Assembly: GCA_023398955.1 (NCBI GenBank)
Contig: JAEWRL010000087.1
Span: forward strand, 62,001 to 126,000
Direction of reading: 5' to 3'
Source: Pseudomonadota bacterium
Lineage (GTDB): Bacteria > Myxococcota_A > Polyangia > Polyangiales > Polyangiaceae
Length of the DNA: 64,000 bases
Shown here: positions 1-9,358 of the stretch, one piece after another
Layout: each line of letters opens with the position of its first letter
Numbering within the stretch: position 1 is the first letter of the stretch
Position numbers and translations under genes: made by a program
Notes under the pieces: generated by a model
Seen by the model: only the letters and a program-made list of their open reading frames with translations
The model's database searches: none
What the model was told of the DNA's origin: nothing

Positions 1-906
1 CTCCAGCAGAGGCACAGGCACAGCCCAACGCGCCCTCACTGCGCTGAGGCTTCCAGTCTGCGGCATGCCGACGAATCGAAGGCGACCCCTCGTCGGACGA
101 ACGACGCAGGCCCGCAGCTCGACATCGAACCCCTGGGAGATGTCGAGGGAAGGGGGCGCATCGCCGTCGGGCCAGCTCAGTTCCCCGTCCAGGGGCATCC
201 TGCTCTCCGACGGTGCAGGGTCAAAAAGGCGGAGGCGATAGCAACCGGGGCCAAAGTGCAGGAGCTTCTCACCCGTGCCACCGGGACCGACCTCCAGGGT
301 GAGACGGTCGGTCTCAGCAGCACCTTCCAGATGGAAGGTGCGTTTCGCTGCTGCCAGACGCTCCTCGACGCCGCGCACACCGACGACGATCGGCGTTGCC
401 TGCTCGGACTGGATCGGGCCAGGATCTCGGCTCTTGAGGTACCTGTAGGCGCCGGGCAGCGGCACCGCCGACTGAACGATCAACCGCTCCACGATGCCCC
501 GGGGAGAGAGCATCTCGACCACGGTGCCCCAGAGCTCATGGCGTCTCGTGCCACAGCGCGTCAGCTGTGCCAGCCCCCCCTCGCTCTGGACACGGGAAAT
601 GCTGCGCCCGAGGGGGCCCAGCGGGCTTGGGACTCGCAGGGCGAAGCGCGAGTCGAGCGAAGACAGCACGACGATGGTGGAACAGGGGAGCGCGGAGTCC
701 CGCAGCGGGGCCGGTCCGGGCACGACGACTGCGATCTCCGAGCGCTCGAGGAGCTGGGGTTCGAGCCGCTGGACGGGGTAGTGTGCGGCCAGCCGCGCCT
801 CGAGCCGATCCGCATCAGCGAACACCCCTGCGGCCACGAGCGCGGGGCAAAGCACGATAGCGAGAACCACCACCGTGCCGAGCGGCGTAAGCATGCCGGT
901 TGGCAT
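1..906 (-). CDS. Secreted hypothetical protein, C-terminus cut by window edge
   Basis: I translated this frame by hand: it stays open from an ATG at 906 (or a second ATG at 894) to base 1, about 300 codons without a stop. The product starts with a hydrophobic stretch (TVVVLAIVLCPALVAAGVFA) that looks like a signal peptide or N-terminal anchor. After it comes a non-repetitive mixed sequence with several Cys residues, so export is likely. I recognise no family. It begins about 15 bases after the stop of the JAMM gene on the same strand, so it is probably the last visible member of that operon. The opposite strand also carries a long open frame, but its protein is Arg/His-rich and unlike any family. 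Confidence 0.6.
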   Translation of the reverse strand, partial: MPTGMLTPLGTVVVLAIVLCPALVAAGVFADADRLEARLAAHYPVQRLEPQLLERSEIAVVVPGPAPLRDSALPCSTIVVLSSLDSRFALRVPSPLGPLGRSISRVQSEGGLAQLTRCGTRRHELWGTVVEMLSPRGIVERLIVQSAVPLPGAYRYLKSRDPGPIQSEQATPIVVGVRGVEERLAAAKRTFHLEGAAETDRLTLEVGPGGTGEKLLHFGPGCYRLRLFDPAPSESRMPLDGELSWPDGDAPPSLDISQGFDVELRACVVRPTRGRLRFVGMPQTGSLSAVRARWAVPVPLLE

Positions 907-921
907 CCACGTTCTCAAGCG

Positions 922-1749
922 TCAGCCCTCGACCGTGCGGAACCGGGATGGCTCGAAACTTCTGCGTTCGCCGTCCCAAACGAACAAGCAGCTCGAACCC
1001 ACCTTTCCGAGTGTCACGGCCGTGACCAGGTACGCGAGTGGATACGCAGGCCCGCCGTCGCCGCCGAGGGTCATCGCCTTGGCGTCCTCAGCGCTGAAGT
1101 AGGCCGCGCCGTCGACGTGGGAGTGGAAGAAGACCTTGACCGGCGTGCCGGCGGCGGCCATCTCCCTGACTGCGTTCTGAAAGCGCAGCGCGTCCACCTC
1201 GAAATAGTCCCTTCCAGTCCGCGGGTGTCCCTTCGGATCGACTCGATGGTACTTGTCGGCGAGGTTCTCCAGCTCGACGACGCCATTGACGTGAAGTGGG
1301 TCCGCGGCAGGCCCCGTCAAGTATCCGCAGGCCTCCTGTCCCCGCTCGTAAGCTGCTATGGCGATCGATTCGACAGCGCCCAGCACCGAGGTGGTCATGG
1401 TCAGGGCGCCGCATGTCCAGGGCGCCTCCAGGCAACGCTCTTTGCCTACGCCAGCCAGGGGGGCATCACTGCGGAGGCCCAGTGCCTGCTTGATGGCGAC
1501 GAGTGCATGCCACGCACCCGTCGCAATATCCAAGGTCTCTGCGAACTGGAAACTAGGCGAGTGGGGCATGGGAACCGCTTCGCGAGCTGCTCCGTCCAGG
1601 TTGCGGACCCCGCACCGCACAAGGTACTCGCGCTCGACGTTGCGGGCGAAACCGCGGCAGCGAAGGGTGACGACGGAGTCTTCCAAGGCGGACTGCCCAG
1701 CCTGTCCCACTTCAGCAAGCTGCGTCTGTCTTGCGTAGCGCTCTGACAC
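922..1749 (-). CDS. JAMM/Mov34 metalloprotease fused to a shortened E1-like N-terminus
   Basis: The C-terminal half is a JAMM zinc peptidase: Glu139 lies in a short helix, and H209-S-H211, S219 and D222 give the exact HxH-x7-SxxD pattern. The Mec+/CysO-type members of this family clip a C-terminal adduct from a ubiquitin-like sulfur carrier, and the next gene upstream encodes such a carrier. Residues 4-55 instead resemble the start of a ThiF/MoeB E1 domain (RYARQ, then a degenerate Rossmann strand and loop). Residues about 76-93 resemble the last E1 helix, with the middle of the domain missing. The start is a GTG at 1749, six bases after the carrier stop, with GGAGG upstream. Fusion and family are seen directly; the substrate is inferred. 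Confidence 0.85.
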   Translation of the reverse strand: MSERYARQTQLAEVGQAGQSALEDSVVTLRCRGFARNVEREYLVRCGVRNLDGAAREAVPMPHSPSFQFAETLDIATGAWHALVAIKQALGLRSDAPLAGVGKERCLEAPWTCGALTMTTSVLGAVESIAIAAYERGQEACGYLTGPAADPLHVNGVVELENLADKYHRVDPKGHPRTGRDYFEVDALRFQNAVREMAAAGTPVKVFFHSHVDGAAYFSAEDAKAMTLGGDGGPAYPLAYLVTAVTLGKVGSSCLFVWDGERRSFEPSRFRTVEG

Positions 1750-1755
1750 CGCCGT

Positions 1756-2031
1756 TCAGCCTCCTCCCGCCATCGCTGGCACGATGCTCACTTCATCACC
1801 GTCGCGCAGCCTGGTCTCCAGCCCATCGAGGAAACGCACATCTTCCTCGCCTACGTAAAGGTTCACGAAACGTCTGACACCGTTCTCGTCGAGTAGGCGC
1901 TCTCGGAGACCCGGATGAAGCTCCTCCAAACCGTCTATTAGGCTCCGGACGTCCGTGGCTTGCAGTTCGACCTGCTCGGAGCCTCTCGTGAAGCGACGGA
2001 GAGGGGTCGGGATGCGAACGATGACTCCCAT
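1756..2031 (-). CDS. MoaD/ThiS-type ubiquitin-like sulfur carrier (CysO-like)
   Basis: This is a 91-residue beta-grasp carrier. It has the family hallmarks: an early strand (VIVRIPTPLRRF), the LIDGLEELHPGLRERL helix, a DGDEV turn and a terminal Gly-Gly-Gly. Such carriers are adenylated at the C-terminal glycine by an E1-like enzyme, then loaded with sulfur for cysteine, thiamin or molybdopterin synthesis. I chose the ATG at 2031, because it gives the normal length, has AAAGG ahead of it and sits ten bases after the upstream E1 gene stop. A longer open frame exists but overlaps that E1 gene. The neighbouring JAMM protease suggests a CysO-like cysteine pathway, yet no cysteine synthase gene is visible. 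The third Gly after GG may need trimming. Confidence 0.9.
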   Translation of the reverse strand: MGVIVRIPTPLRRFTRGSEQVELQATDVRSLIDGLEELHPGLRERLLDENGVRRFVNLYVGEEDVRFLDGLETRLRDGDEVSIVPAMAGGG

Positions 2032-2041
2032 GGGTTGCCTT

Positions 2042-2851
2042 TCAAGCTGTGCATTCAGCTGCAAAGTATCGTGACTCGGTCGTGTCGTGGATCGTGGGGT
2101 CGCTGCCGCATAGCGCGCAGCTTGCTCGAGCGCTGACGGGGACTCTGCGCAACAGATCGCGCTTCCCCTCGTAGCTGTACAGGGCGCCAGAGGGGTCGGC
2201 ACCGTGTAGATAACGGAGCGCGAGGTCGGCCATCAGTGCGCCCATCATCCCGACAACGGGTCCCATTACGCCCGCACTCGCGCAGTTGGGAGCCGCCTCG
2301 TTCGGAAGCAGGTCCTCGAAGAGGCAGCGGTAGCAAGGCCTACCTCGAGCGGCGACGAACCACGCCGTTCCCACCCACCGGATCGCGGCTCCATGCACGA
2401 TCGGTTTCTCTGCGAGCCGGCACGCATCGGCGGCGAGGAACTTCGTAGCGAAATTGTCCGCCCCCTCGATGACGATGTCCGCGTCTCCGACAAGGGCGAG
2501 GGCATTGTCCGGCAGGAACCGAGTGCGCACCGCTTGGAATCGCTCTTGGGGGAAGCCCAGCCCCTCCAGCGCACGGGCCGCGGCGTCGAGCTTGTCACCG
2601 CCGACGTCCGCCTCTTGATAGAGCAGCTGCCGGTGGAGGTTCGAGAGCTCCACGATGTCATCGTCTACTGCGATGATTCGGCCGATGCCCGCGCGTGCGA
2701 GGGCCATCAGCGCGGGGGTGCCCAGGCCTCCCGCCCCTATGACCAGCGCGCGACGCTTCGCCAACGCGGTACCAACGGGGCCGTCGCTTCGGGCTGGAGC
2801 GTGCGGAGCCCCTTGATCAACAAGACCTGATCCGCCGTCCTCAGATGACAT
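2042..2851 (-). CDS. E1-like adenylyltransferase, MoeB/ThiF family
   Basis: The 269-residue product has the ATP-binding GAGGLG loop (39-44), the acidic DDD at the end of the next strand (63-65), the NLHRQ motif (71-75), a catalytic-type Cys190 in PNCASAG and two zinc CxxC pairs (173/176 and 245/248). This family activates the C-terminal glycine of MoaD/ThiS/CysO carriers. Its N-terminus is odd: the RYxRQ helix that normally opens MoeB/ThiF proteins is absent and replaced by about 30 low-complexity residues. That helix is instead found on the JAMM protein two genes downstream. The ATG at 2851 overlaps the end of the Rrf2 gene by 11 bases, which suggests coupled translation. Confidence 0.9.
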   Translation of the reverse strand: MSSEDGGSGLVDQGAPHAPARSDGPVGTALAKRRALVIGAGGLGTPALMALARAGIGRIIAVDDDIVELSNLHRQLLYQEADVGGDKLDAAARALEGLGFPQERFQAVRTRFLPDNALALVGDADIVIEGADNFATKFLAADACRLAEKPIVHGAAIRWVGTAWFVAARGRPCYRCLFEDLLPNEAAPNCASAGVMGPVVGMMGALMADLALRYLHGADPSGALYSYEGKRDLLRRVPVSARASCALCGSDPTIHDTTESRYFAAECTA

Positions 2852-3302
2852 AGACGTAAGGCTCCGCCAGTTGTTTGCGGAGGCCCAGGGCATCCGCACG
2901 GTCACAGATGTCTGCGATCGTGATGGAGTCGAAACAGGCCTCCACCTTGGCTGCGAGGTCTGCGAAGATGCTTTCCGCGACGCGCTGGGTGTCTTGCCCG
3001 GTAGGCCGACGCGGAGCGCTTTCGCTGCGGTCGCCGAGGGTCATGGGCCCCTCGAGCGCTCGAACGACGTCTCCGAGGGGTATCTCCCGCGGCGATCTGG
3101 AGAGATTATAACCGCCTTGGGGACCACGTTTGGAGCCGACTATCCCGGCGCGCTTCAGGTCCTGGAAAATCTGCTCGAGAAAACGTGGTGGAATGCCCTC
3201 GCGCTCCGCAATGTCCTTCACCTGGGTGGGCCCGCCATCGCTGAAGTAGGCGATGTCAAACAATGCACGGATTGCGTAACGTCCCTTGTTCGAGAGCTTC
3301 AC
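2841..3302 (-). CDS. Rrf2-family transcriptional regulator
   Basis: The 153-residue protein opens with the Rrf2 winged-helix signature (KLSNKGRYAIRALFDIA). It continues with the family helices IAEREGIPPRFLEQIFQDL and the wing GPQGGYNLSRSP. The IscR-type iron-sulfur spacing of three Cys is not present; only two distant Cys occur (near SFACFDSI-type and ADICDRA segments of the C-terminal part). It therefore looks closer to the cluster-free CymR type, which controls sulfur and cysteine genes, and that fits its place at the head of the carrier/E1/JAMM operon. I use the GTG at 3302 because it places the canonical N-terminus at residue 1; ATGs at 3326 and 3332 are possible. Autoregulation is likely for the family but not shown. 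Confidence 0.88.
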   Translation of the reverse strand: MKLSNKGRYAIRALFDIAYFSDGGPTQVKDIAEREGIPPRFLEQIFQDLKRAGIVGSKRGPQGGYNLSRSPREIPLGDVVRALEGPMTLGDRSESAPRRPTGQDTQRVAESIFADLAAKVEACFDSITIADICDRADALGLRKQLAEPYVYVI

Positions 3303-3308
3303 GAGCTT

Positions 3309-3338
3309 ATATGTGCATTCCCGCATCGGCATTGTCAA
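3309..3338 (-). promoter_or_regulatory. Possible sigma70-type promoter of the Rrf2 operon
   Basis: On the minus strand TTGACA occupies 3338-3333. An AT-rich ACATAT/CATATA stretch lies 18-19 bases further on (about 3314-3308). Transcription would then start close to the GTG at 3302, giving a nearly leaderless message. This is pattern reading only. Confidence 0.3.
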
Positions 3339-3400
3339 GAATCTAGGAGCAGTCGAGGCGCGCAGCACGGCTGGACCAAGCCCAGGATTCCGGTGTACCA

Positions 3401-3949
3401 ATGGAGCTCTGGAGGCAGCCGTTGAGCACGCTCGTACTGACACTCATTGGGCCGGATCGGGCGGGTTTGGTAGAATTGCTGGCCGACACCCTGGCAGCTC
3501 ACGGCGCGAACTGGTTGGGAAGCCGCATGTCGAGGCTCGCCGGGAAGTTCGCCGGAATCCTGGAGGTAGAAGTCAGCGCTTCGCGTGCCGAGAGCCTGCG
3601 GGCAGCGCTCGACGCGCTCAGCGAGCGCGGGCTCCGCATTGTCACGGAGCCGAGTGAGGGCAGCGCCATCGCCCCCCACCGCACCTTGGGCCTGGAGCTC
3701 GTCGGACAGGATCGTCCGGGGATTGTGCGCGAGATATCGCACGCCTTGGCCGAGGTCGGCGTCAACGTCGAGGAGCTCGAGACCTCGTGCAGTCCCGCCC
3801 CAATGTCGGGCGAGATGCTCTTCTCGGCGGCGGCGCGTGTTGCCTTGCCTCCGGGGGTATCGCTCGAGCTGCTCCAGCAGCGGCTCGAACGCATCGCGAG
3901 TGATCTGATGGTAGATCTCGAGATTCAGGACGCGGCGCCGGTGCCTTGA
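3401..3949 (+). CDS. GcvR-like protein with two ACT domains
   Basis: The product is 182 residues long. It contains two tandem ACT repeats, each opening with the characteristic strand-turn (LTLIGPDRAGLVELLAD near residue 13 and LELVGQDRPGIVREISH near residue 97). This arrangement is that of GcvR, the glycine-cleavage regulator, and related amino-acid-sensing proteins. There is no enzymatic or DNA-binding domain. It is transcribed divergently from the Rrf2 regulator and converges on the acyl-CoA synthetase, so neither neighbour explains it. The start is an ATG with no convincing ribosome site, so the true start could be slightly downstream. Confidence 0.8.
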   Translation: MELWRQPLSTLVLTLIGPDRAGLVELLADTLAAHGANWLGSRMSRLAGKFAGILEVEVSASRAESLRAALDALSERGLRIVTEPSEGSAIAPHRTLGLELVGQDRPGIVREISHALAEVGVNVEELETSCSPAPMSGEMLFSAAARVALPPGVSLELLQQRLERIASDLMVDLEIQDAAPVP

Positions 3950-3970
3950 GTTCGCTCGCCGCGCCGGAGT

Positions 3971-5740
<1,770 letters not shown>

Positions 5741-5894
5741 TCCGTGCGCCGTGGGAGAGTGCAGATCAGTGAGTCAGTCGTCCGATGTAAACCCCTGACG
5801 GGGGGGCGGACCGAACCATAGGGAGGCTCGTTCGCCGGGTCAATTGCTCTCCGCGTGCTACCGTTTGGCCGCCGCCGACGGCGAAGAACACGCG

Positions 5895-7361
5895 ATGCCG
5901 ACCTACAGCCTCATCACATTCGGCTGCCAGATGAACCAGCACGACTCCGAGCGCATGGCGGAGGTACTGGACCGGGCTCACTACATTCGCGTCGAGGAGC
6001 CCGCGGATGCGGACGTCATCGTGCTCAATACGTGCAGCGTGCGTGACAAGGCAGAGCAGAAGCTGCGGAGTGAGGTCGGCAGGCTCGCCATGCTCAAGCG
6101 GCGCCGACCTGGCATCGCGATCGTCGTGGCCGGCTGCGTCGCGCAGCAGGAGGGAGAGCGGCTGCTCTCGGCGGCGCGTGACATCGACCTCGTACTGGGG
6201 CCGGACAATCTCACGGAGCTCCCCGCGCTGCTGGCAGCTCGGGAGATTGGCGCGCCGGGCGTTGTCCGTGCAGAATTCGACGTGGACGCGCCACGCTTTC
6301 TCGCAACGAGTCCCGAGCCGGGCAAGGCTCGACCGTCGGCATATGTCACCATCATGAAGGGTTGCGATGAGCGCTGCTCTTTCTGCATCGTTCCCTACAC
6401 GCGCGGCCCCGAGCGCTACCGCCCCTCTGGCGAGATCGTCGAGGAAATCTCGAGCCTCGTTCAGGCCGGCGCGCGCGAGGTGACGCTGCTCGGCCAGACG
6501 GTGAATAGCTACCGGGATCCGGCGGCGCGGCTCGGGGTGGCGGATGGGGTCGGGGAGTCACCGTGGCGCCACACGACGCTCCGAGCGGCGCAGCAGGACG
6601 AGAGCGAGTTTGCGGCGTTGTTACGGCGCATAGCAGGTGAGGTCCCAGGGCTGGCGCGGCTCCGTTACACCAGCCCGCACCCGCGGCACCTCACGGTTTC
6701 ACTGATCCGGGCGCACCGTGACTTGCCAGTGCTGGCGCGGCATGTGCATCTGCCCGTACAGTCGGGCAGCGACGCCTTGCTGCGCCGCATGATCCGCCGC
6801 TATTCGCGAGACGAGTTCGTGGAGCGAGCGGGGTATCTACGGAAGACGATTCCTGGGCTCACGCTTTCCACGGACGTCATCGTCGGGTTCCCGGGCGAGA
6901 CTCGGCACGATTTCGAGCAGACGCTTTCGCTCGTGGAAGAGGTCGGCTTCACCGGGCTCTTCGGTTTCAAGTACTCCCCCCGACCGCGGACCCCAGCGCT
7001 CAAGCTTGGCGATGACGTGCCCGAGACCGAGAAGGCCGCCCGCCTTGCTGAGCTGTTTCAGGTGTCGGAACGACTGCGGCGCCAGCATTTGGCGGGGCTT
7101 GTCGGCACACGCCAGCGCGTCCTCGTCGAGGGGCGCGGGAAGGACGGGCGGTACGAGGGCCGCACGGATCGCAACGAGATCGTACACGTCGATTCGCCCG
7201 TGGGGCAGGTGGGGCAGGTGGTCGAGGTCGCAATCACCGCGGCGTTCAAGAATTCCCTCGAAGGGCGTGCCGTGTGCCCACCGGAGGAATCTCCGCCCTC
7301 CAGGTCGGCGTTGCGTGCGCCGGCATCTGCGTCCGGTCGCCGGAGCCTTCCCGTGATGTAG
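5895..7361 (+). CDS. miaB: tRNA-2-methylthio-N6-dimethylallyladenosine synthase
   Basis: MiaB adds a methylthio group to i6A37 of tRNA. The three N-terminal Cys of the auxiliary 4Fe-4S cluster are at 11, 47 and 81 (FGCQMN, NTCSVR, AGCVAQQ). The radical SAM CxxxCxxC is at 157/161/164 (GCDERCSFC). A TRAM-like domain follows about residue 415. There is an unusual extra segment of about 40 residues between the NSYRDP motif and the SAM-barrel helix beginning SEFAALLRRI. The ATG at 5895 gives the canonical MPTYSLITFGCQMNQ start. The C-terminal tail after the TRAM region is basic and Ser/Pro-rich. Confidence 0.95.
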   Translation: MPTYSLITFGCQMNQHDSERMAEVLDRAHYIRVEEPADADVIVLNTCSVRDKAEQKLRSEVGRLAMLKRRRPGIAIVVAGCVAQQEGERLLSAARDIDLVLGPDNLTELPALLAAREIGAPGVVRAEFDVDAPRFLATSPEPGKARPSAYVTIMKGCDERCSFCIVPYTRGPERYRPSGEIVEEISSLVQAGAREVTLLGQTVNSYRDPAARLGVADGVGESPWRHTTLRAAQQDESEFAALLRRIAGEVPGLARLRYTSPHPRHLTVSLIRAHRDLPVLARHVHLPVQSGSDALLRRMIRRYSRDEFVERAGYLRKTIPGLTLSTDVIVGFPGETRHDFEQTLSLVEEVGFTGLFGFKYSPRPRTPALKLGDDVPETEKAARLAELFQVSERLRRQHLAGLVGTRQRVLVEGRGKDGRYEGRTDRNEIVHVDSPVGQVGQVVEVAITAAFKNSLEGRAVCPPEESPPSRSALRAPASASGRRSLPVM

Positions 7362-7397
7362 GGGCGAATCTACACGCTCTAGAGTGAAGGAGGCCCC

Positions 7398-7910
7398 ATG
7401 GCATTGGTCAAACCCTTCCGGACTCACGTTCCGGACATCCATCCCTCGGCTTGGCTCGCGGAGACCGCCGTTCTCATCGGCGACGTAGCAATCGGTGCCG
7501 AGAGCAGCATCTGGTACGGCGCGACGCTGCGCGGGGACGTGGGGTGCATCCGCATTGGGGCGCGGAGCAACGTCCAAGATGGCGCGGTGATCCACATGAC
7601 CACGGACCTGTCCAACACAGTCGTGGGGGACGAGGTGACGATCGGGCATAGTGCCGTACTGCACGGCGCGACAATCGGCGCTGGCGTGCTCATCGGGATG
7701 GGGGCCATTCTGCTCGACAACTGCGATGTCGGAGCCGAGGCAATCGTCGCTGCGGGCAGCCTCGTTCCCACAGGGATGAGGGTGCCGCCGGGTACCCTGG
7801 TGCGCGGGCAGCCGGCACGCGTGGTGCGCGAGCTGTCCGCCGAAGAGCGCGCCATGGGGCGCGAAGGGGCCGAACGTTATGTGCTCCTGGCGCGCCAGCA
7901 CCGCGGGTGA
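7398..7910 (+). CDS. Gamma-carbonic anhydrase family protein
   Basis: The 170-residue protein folds as a left-handed beta-helix by its hexapeptide repeats (for example IGDVAIGAESSIWYG, VVGDEVTIGHS). The zinc-ligand His residues of the gamma class are visible in VIHMTTD and GHSAVLHG. The family catalyses CO2 hydration or acts as a metal-binding relative (YrdA/CaiE type). The ATG has GAAGGAGG upstream. It begins 36 bases after miaB on the same strand and may share its transcript, with no evident functional link. Catalytic activity cannot be assured from sequence. Confidence 0.88.
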   Translation: MALVKPFRTHVPDIHPSAWLAETAVLIGDVAIGAESSIWYGATLRGDVGCIRIGARSNVQDGAVIHMTTDLSNTVVGDEVTIGHSAVLHGATIGAGVLIGMGAILLDNCDVGAEAIVAAGSLVPTGMRVPPGTLVRGQPARVVRELSAEERAMGREGAERYVLLARQHRG

Positions 7911-7940
7911 GCGCCACGAGCGAGGTGAGCAGGGGGCGCG

Positions 7941-9068
7941 CTAGGCGGCCCGCGGCAACGGAGGATCCAGCCGCTGTCGGAGAATCCGCAGCGCGCCTTC
8001 GGCATCCGCAATGTGTTCGAAGACCGGACGTAGGCGCGGGCTGCGAGTGAGTTCTCCGAAAGCGCCGCTGGCCGCCAAGGCGCGCGCGCGCGGGCCATCC
8101 AGCACGAGGAAGACGTTGGTCTGACCTGGTGCGGCCGGGGTGTCGATCACGTCTACGACGCGTGAGCGGCTGAGATGCAACTCCTCGCGCCCGCGTTGGA
8201 TCAAGACGCGACGGTTCGTGATGAGGTAGTGGGTGTCCCCGTGGGCAGACGCCCGCCGCACCACGCCATCGTAAAGGATGTAGGCGGCAGTTCCCGCGAT
8301 GACCGCGCCGGCCAACGACATGCCAAGGGCGAGGGCCCAGAAAGCCAGGGAAGTGGCCGCAAGTCCGGCCTCGACCAACCCGTAGAGGATGGGCAGCCCT
8401 GTGGTCACCAGCCGGGCGATGACCCCGACGAGGCCCAGCGCAATGATGGCGAGCAGCCACTCACGCCGGCCTTGTGGCAGGTACACCCGCCAGCTTGATG
8501 CAGGTCGAGCGGCCCAAAGCACGCGCTCTCCATGGTCGAGGCGCTGGGTCAGGGGGCGGCTGCTGCGCCCGATGGGTGCCACGTCCTCAGCGCCACGAAT
8601 GATCGCCCAAACGCGATCTGGGGCCAAGAGCCCAGGAAGCTGCATGGTTAGGCGCCGACGCAGCGCGCCCGTTGGCACGGCTCGCACGAGCTGGAGGGAA
8701 CCCACGCCGGGATGATGACGGCTCCAGAAAATCCGAGCGAAGCTGATGCTCCGCCGCTCGATACTGCGCCGGAACGGGCCGCGCTGCCAGATGACATGGT
8801 TCTGCGTCACCACATACTTGACTTGGGAGAGCCACCACTTGGGGAGCACGAGGCAGAGCACGCCTAGGGCGGTGCACCAGGCCGCGTACAGCAACGATGG
8901 CGCCGGCGACGCCGCGAGTGCGTAAACCTGAGTGACGGCGAAGAGCAGCGAGACGACGGCGACGAGCAGCAGCAGGCCCGCCGTCACACGGAGCCCAGTC
9001 GGCGTCCTGACCTCGGTAGGGCCGCCGCTCCAGATCACGCTTTCACCGAACAAGGAGTCGCGAGTCAC
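7941..9068 (-). CDS. Membrane protein with two PH-like (bPH2/DUF304) domains
   Basis: The 375-residue protein has two hydrophobic pairs of helices (about 28-75 and 205-260). Each is followed by a bacterial PH-like module with the typical strand YVVTQNHVIWQRG or YLITNRRVLIQRGREELHLS. Proteins of this layout sit in the cytoplasmic membrane; their role is poorly known. The start is a GTG with GAGG six bases upstream. It faces the carbonic-anhydrase gene head-on and is not in an obvious operon. Confidence 0.75.
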   Translation of the reverse strand: MTRDSLFGESVIWSGGPTEVRTPTGLRVTAGLLLLVAVVSLLFAVTQVYALAASPAPSLLYAAWCTALGVLCLVLPKWWLSQVKYVVTQNHVIWQRGPFRRSIERRSISFARIFWSRHHPGVGSLQLVRAVPTGALRRRLTMQLPGLLAPDRVWAIIRGAEDVAPIGRSSRPLTQRLDHGERVLWAARPASSWRVYLPQGRREWLLAIIALGLVGVIARLVTTGLPILYGLVEAGLAATSLAFWALALGMSLAGAVIAGTAAYILYDGVVRRASAHGDTHYLITNRRVLIQRGREELHLSRSRVVDVIDTPAAPGQTNVFLVLDGPRARALAASGAFGELTRSPRLRPVFEHIADAEGALRILRQRLDPPLPRAA

Positions 9069-9358
9069 GTCACCTCACACTCCCTCATGGGGTACTAATC
9101 AACAGAGTGCACCGTTTTGGTGGATTTTTCCAGGCACGTTTTCGTGGAACCGGAATTGCCTCTCGTGTTCCTTCATTCCGCTCGTGGCGTATGGTTCTCC
9201 TCGTTCGCGCCGCAACGCGAAATGTTGCGCGCCTGGCAGCACTGGTGCTTGATCTCATCCAAACTGTACCCGGCCGGCAGCGCCGCAGGCGACCCCTGTG
9301 AGCGATGGAACAATGGACCAAGCCAAACAGCTGGCGATCGGTGCGGGTGGCTAGCCGC

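Noticed and set aside
256..1746. Plus-strand frame of 496 codons
   Set aside because: Arg/His/Gly-rich product with no motif, lying opposite the JAMM gene and the secreted protein gene, which have clear motifs or signal.
6837..7901. Minus-strand frame of 354 codons
   Set aside because: Shadow of miaB and the carbonic anhydrase gene; irregular His/Arg-rich sequence.
7690..8460. Minus-strand frame of 256 codons
   Set aside because: Lies over the carbonic anhydrase and PH-domain genes in another frame and is Arg/Ala-rich.
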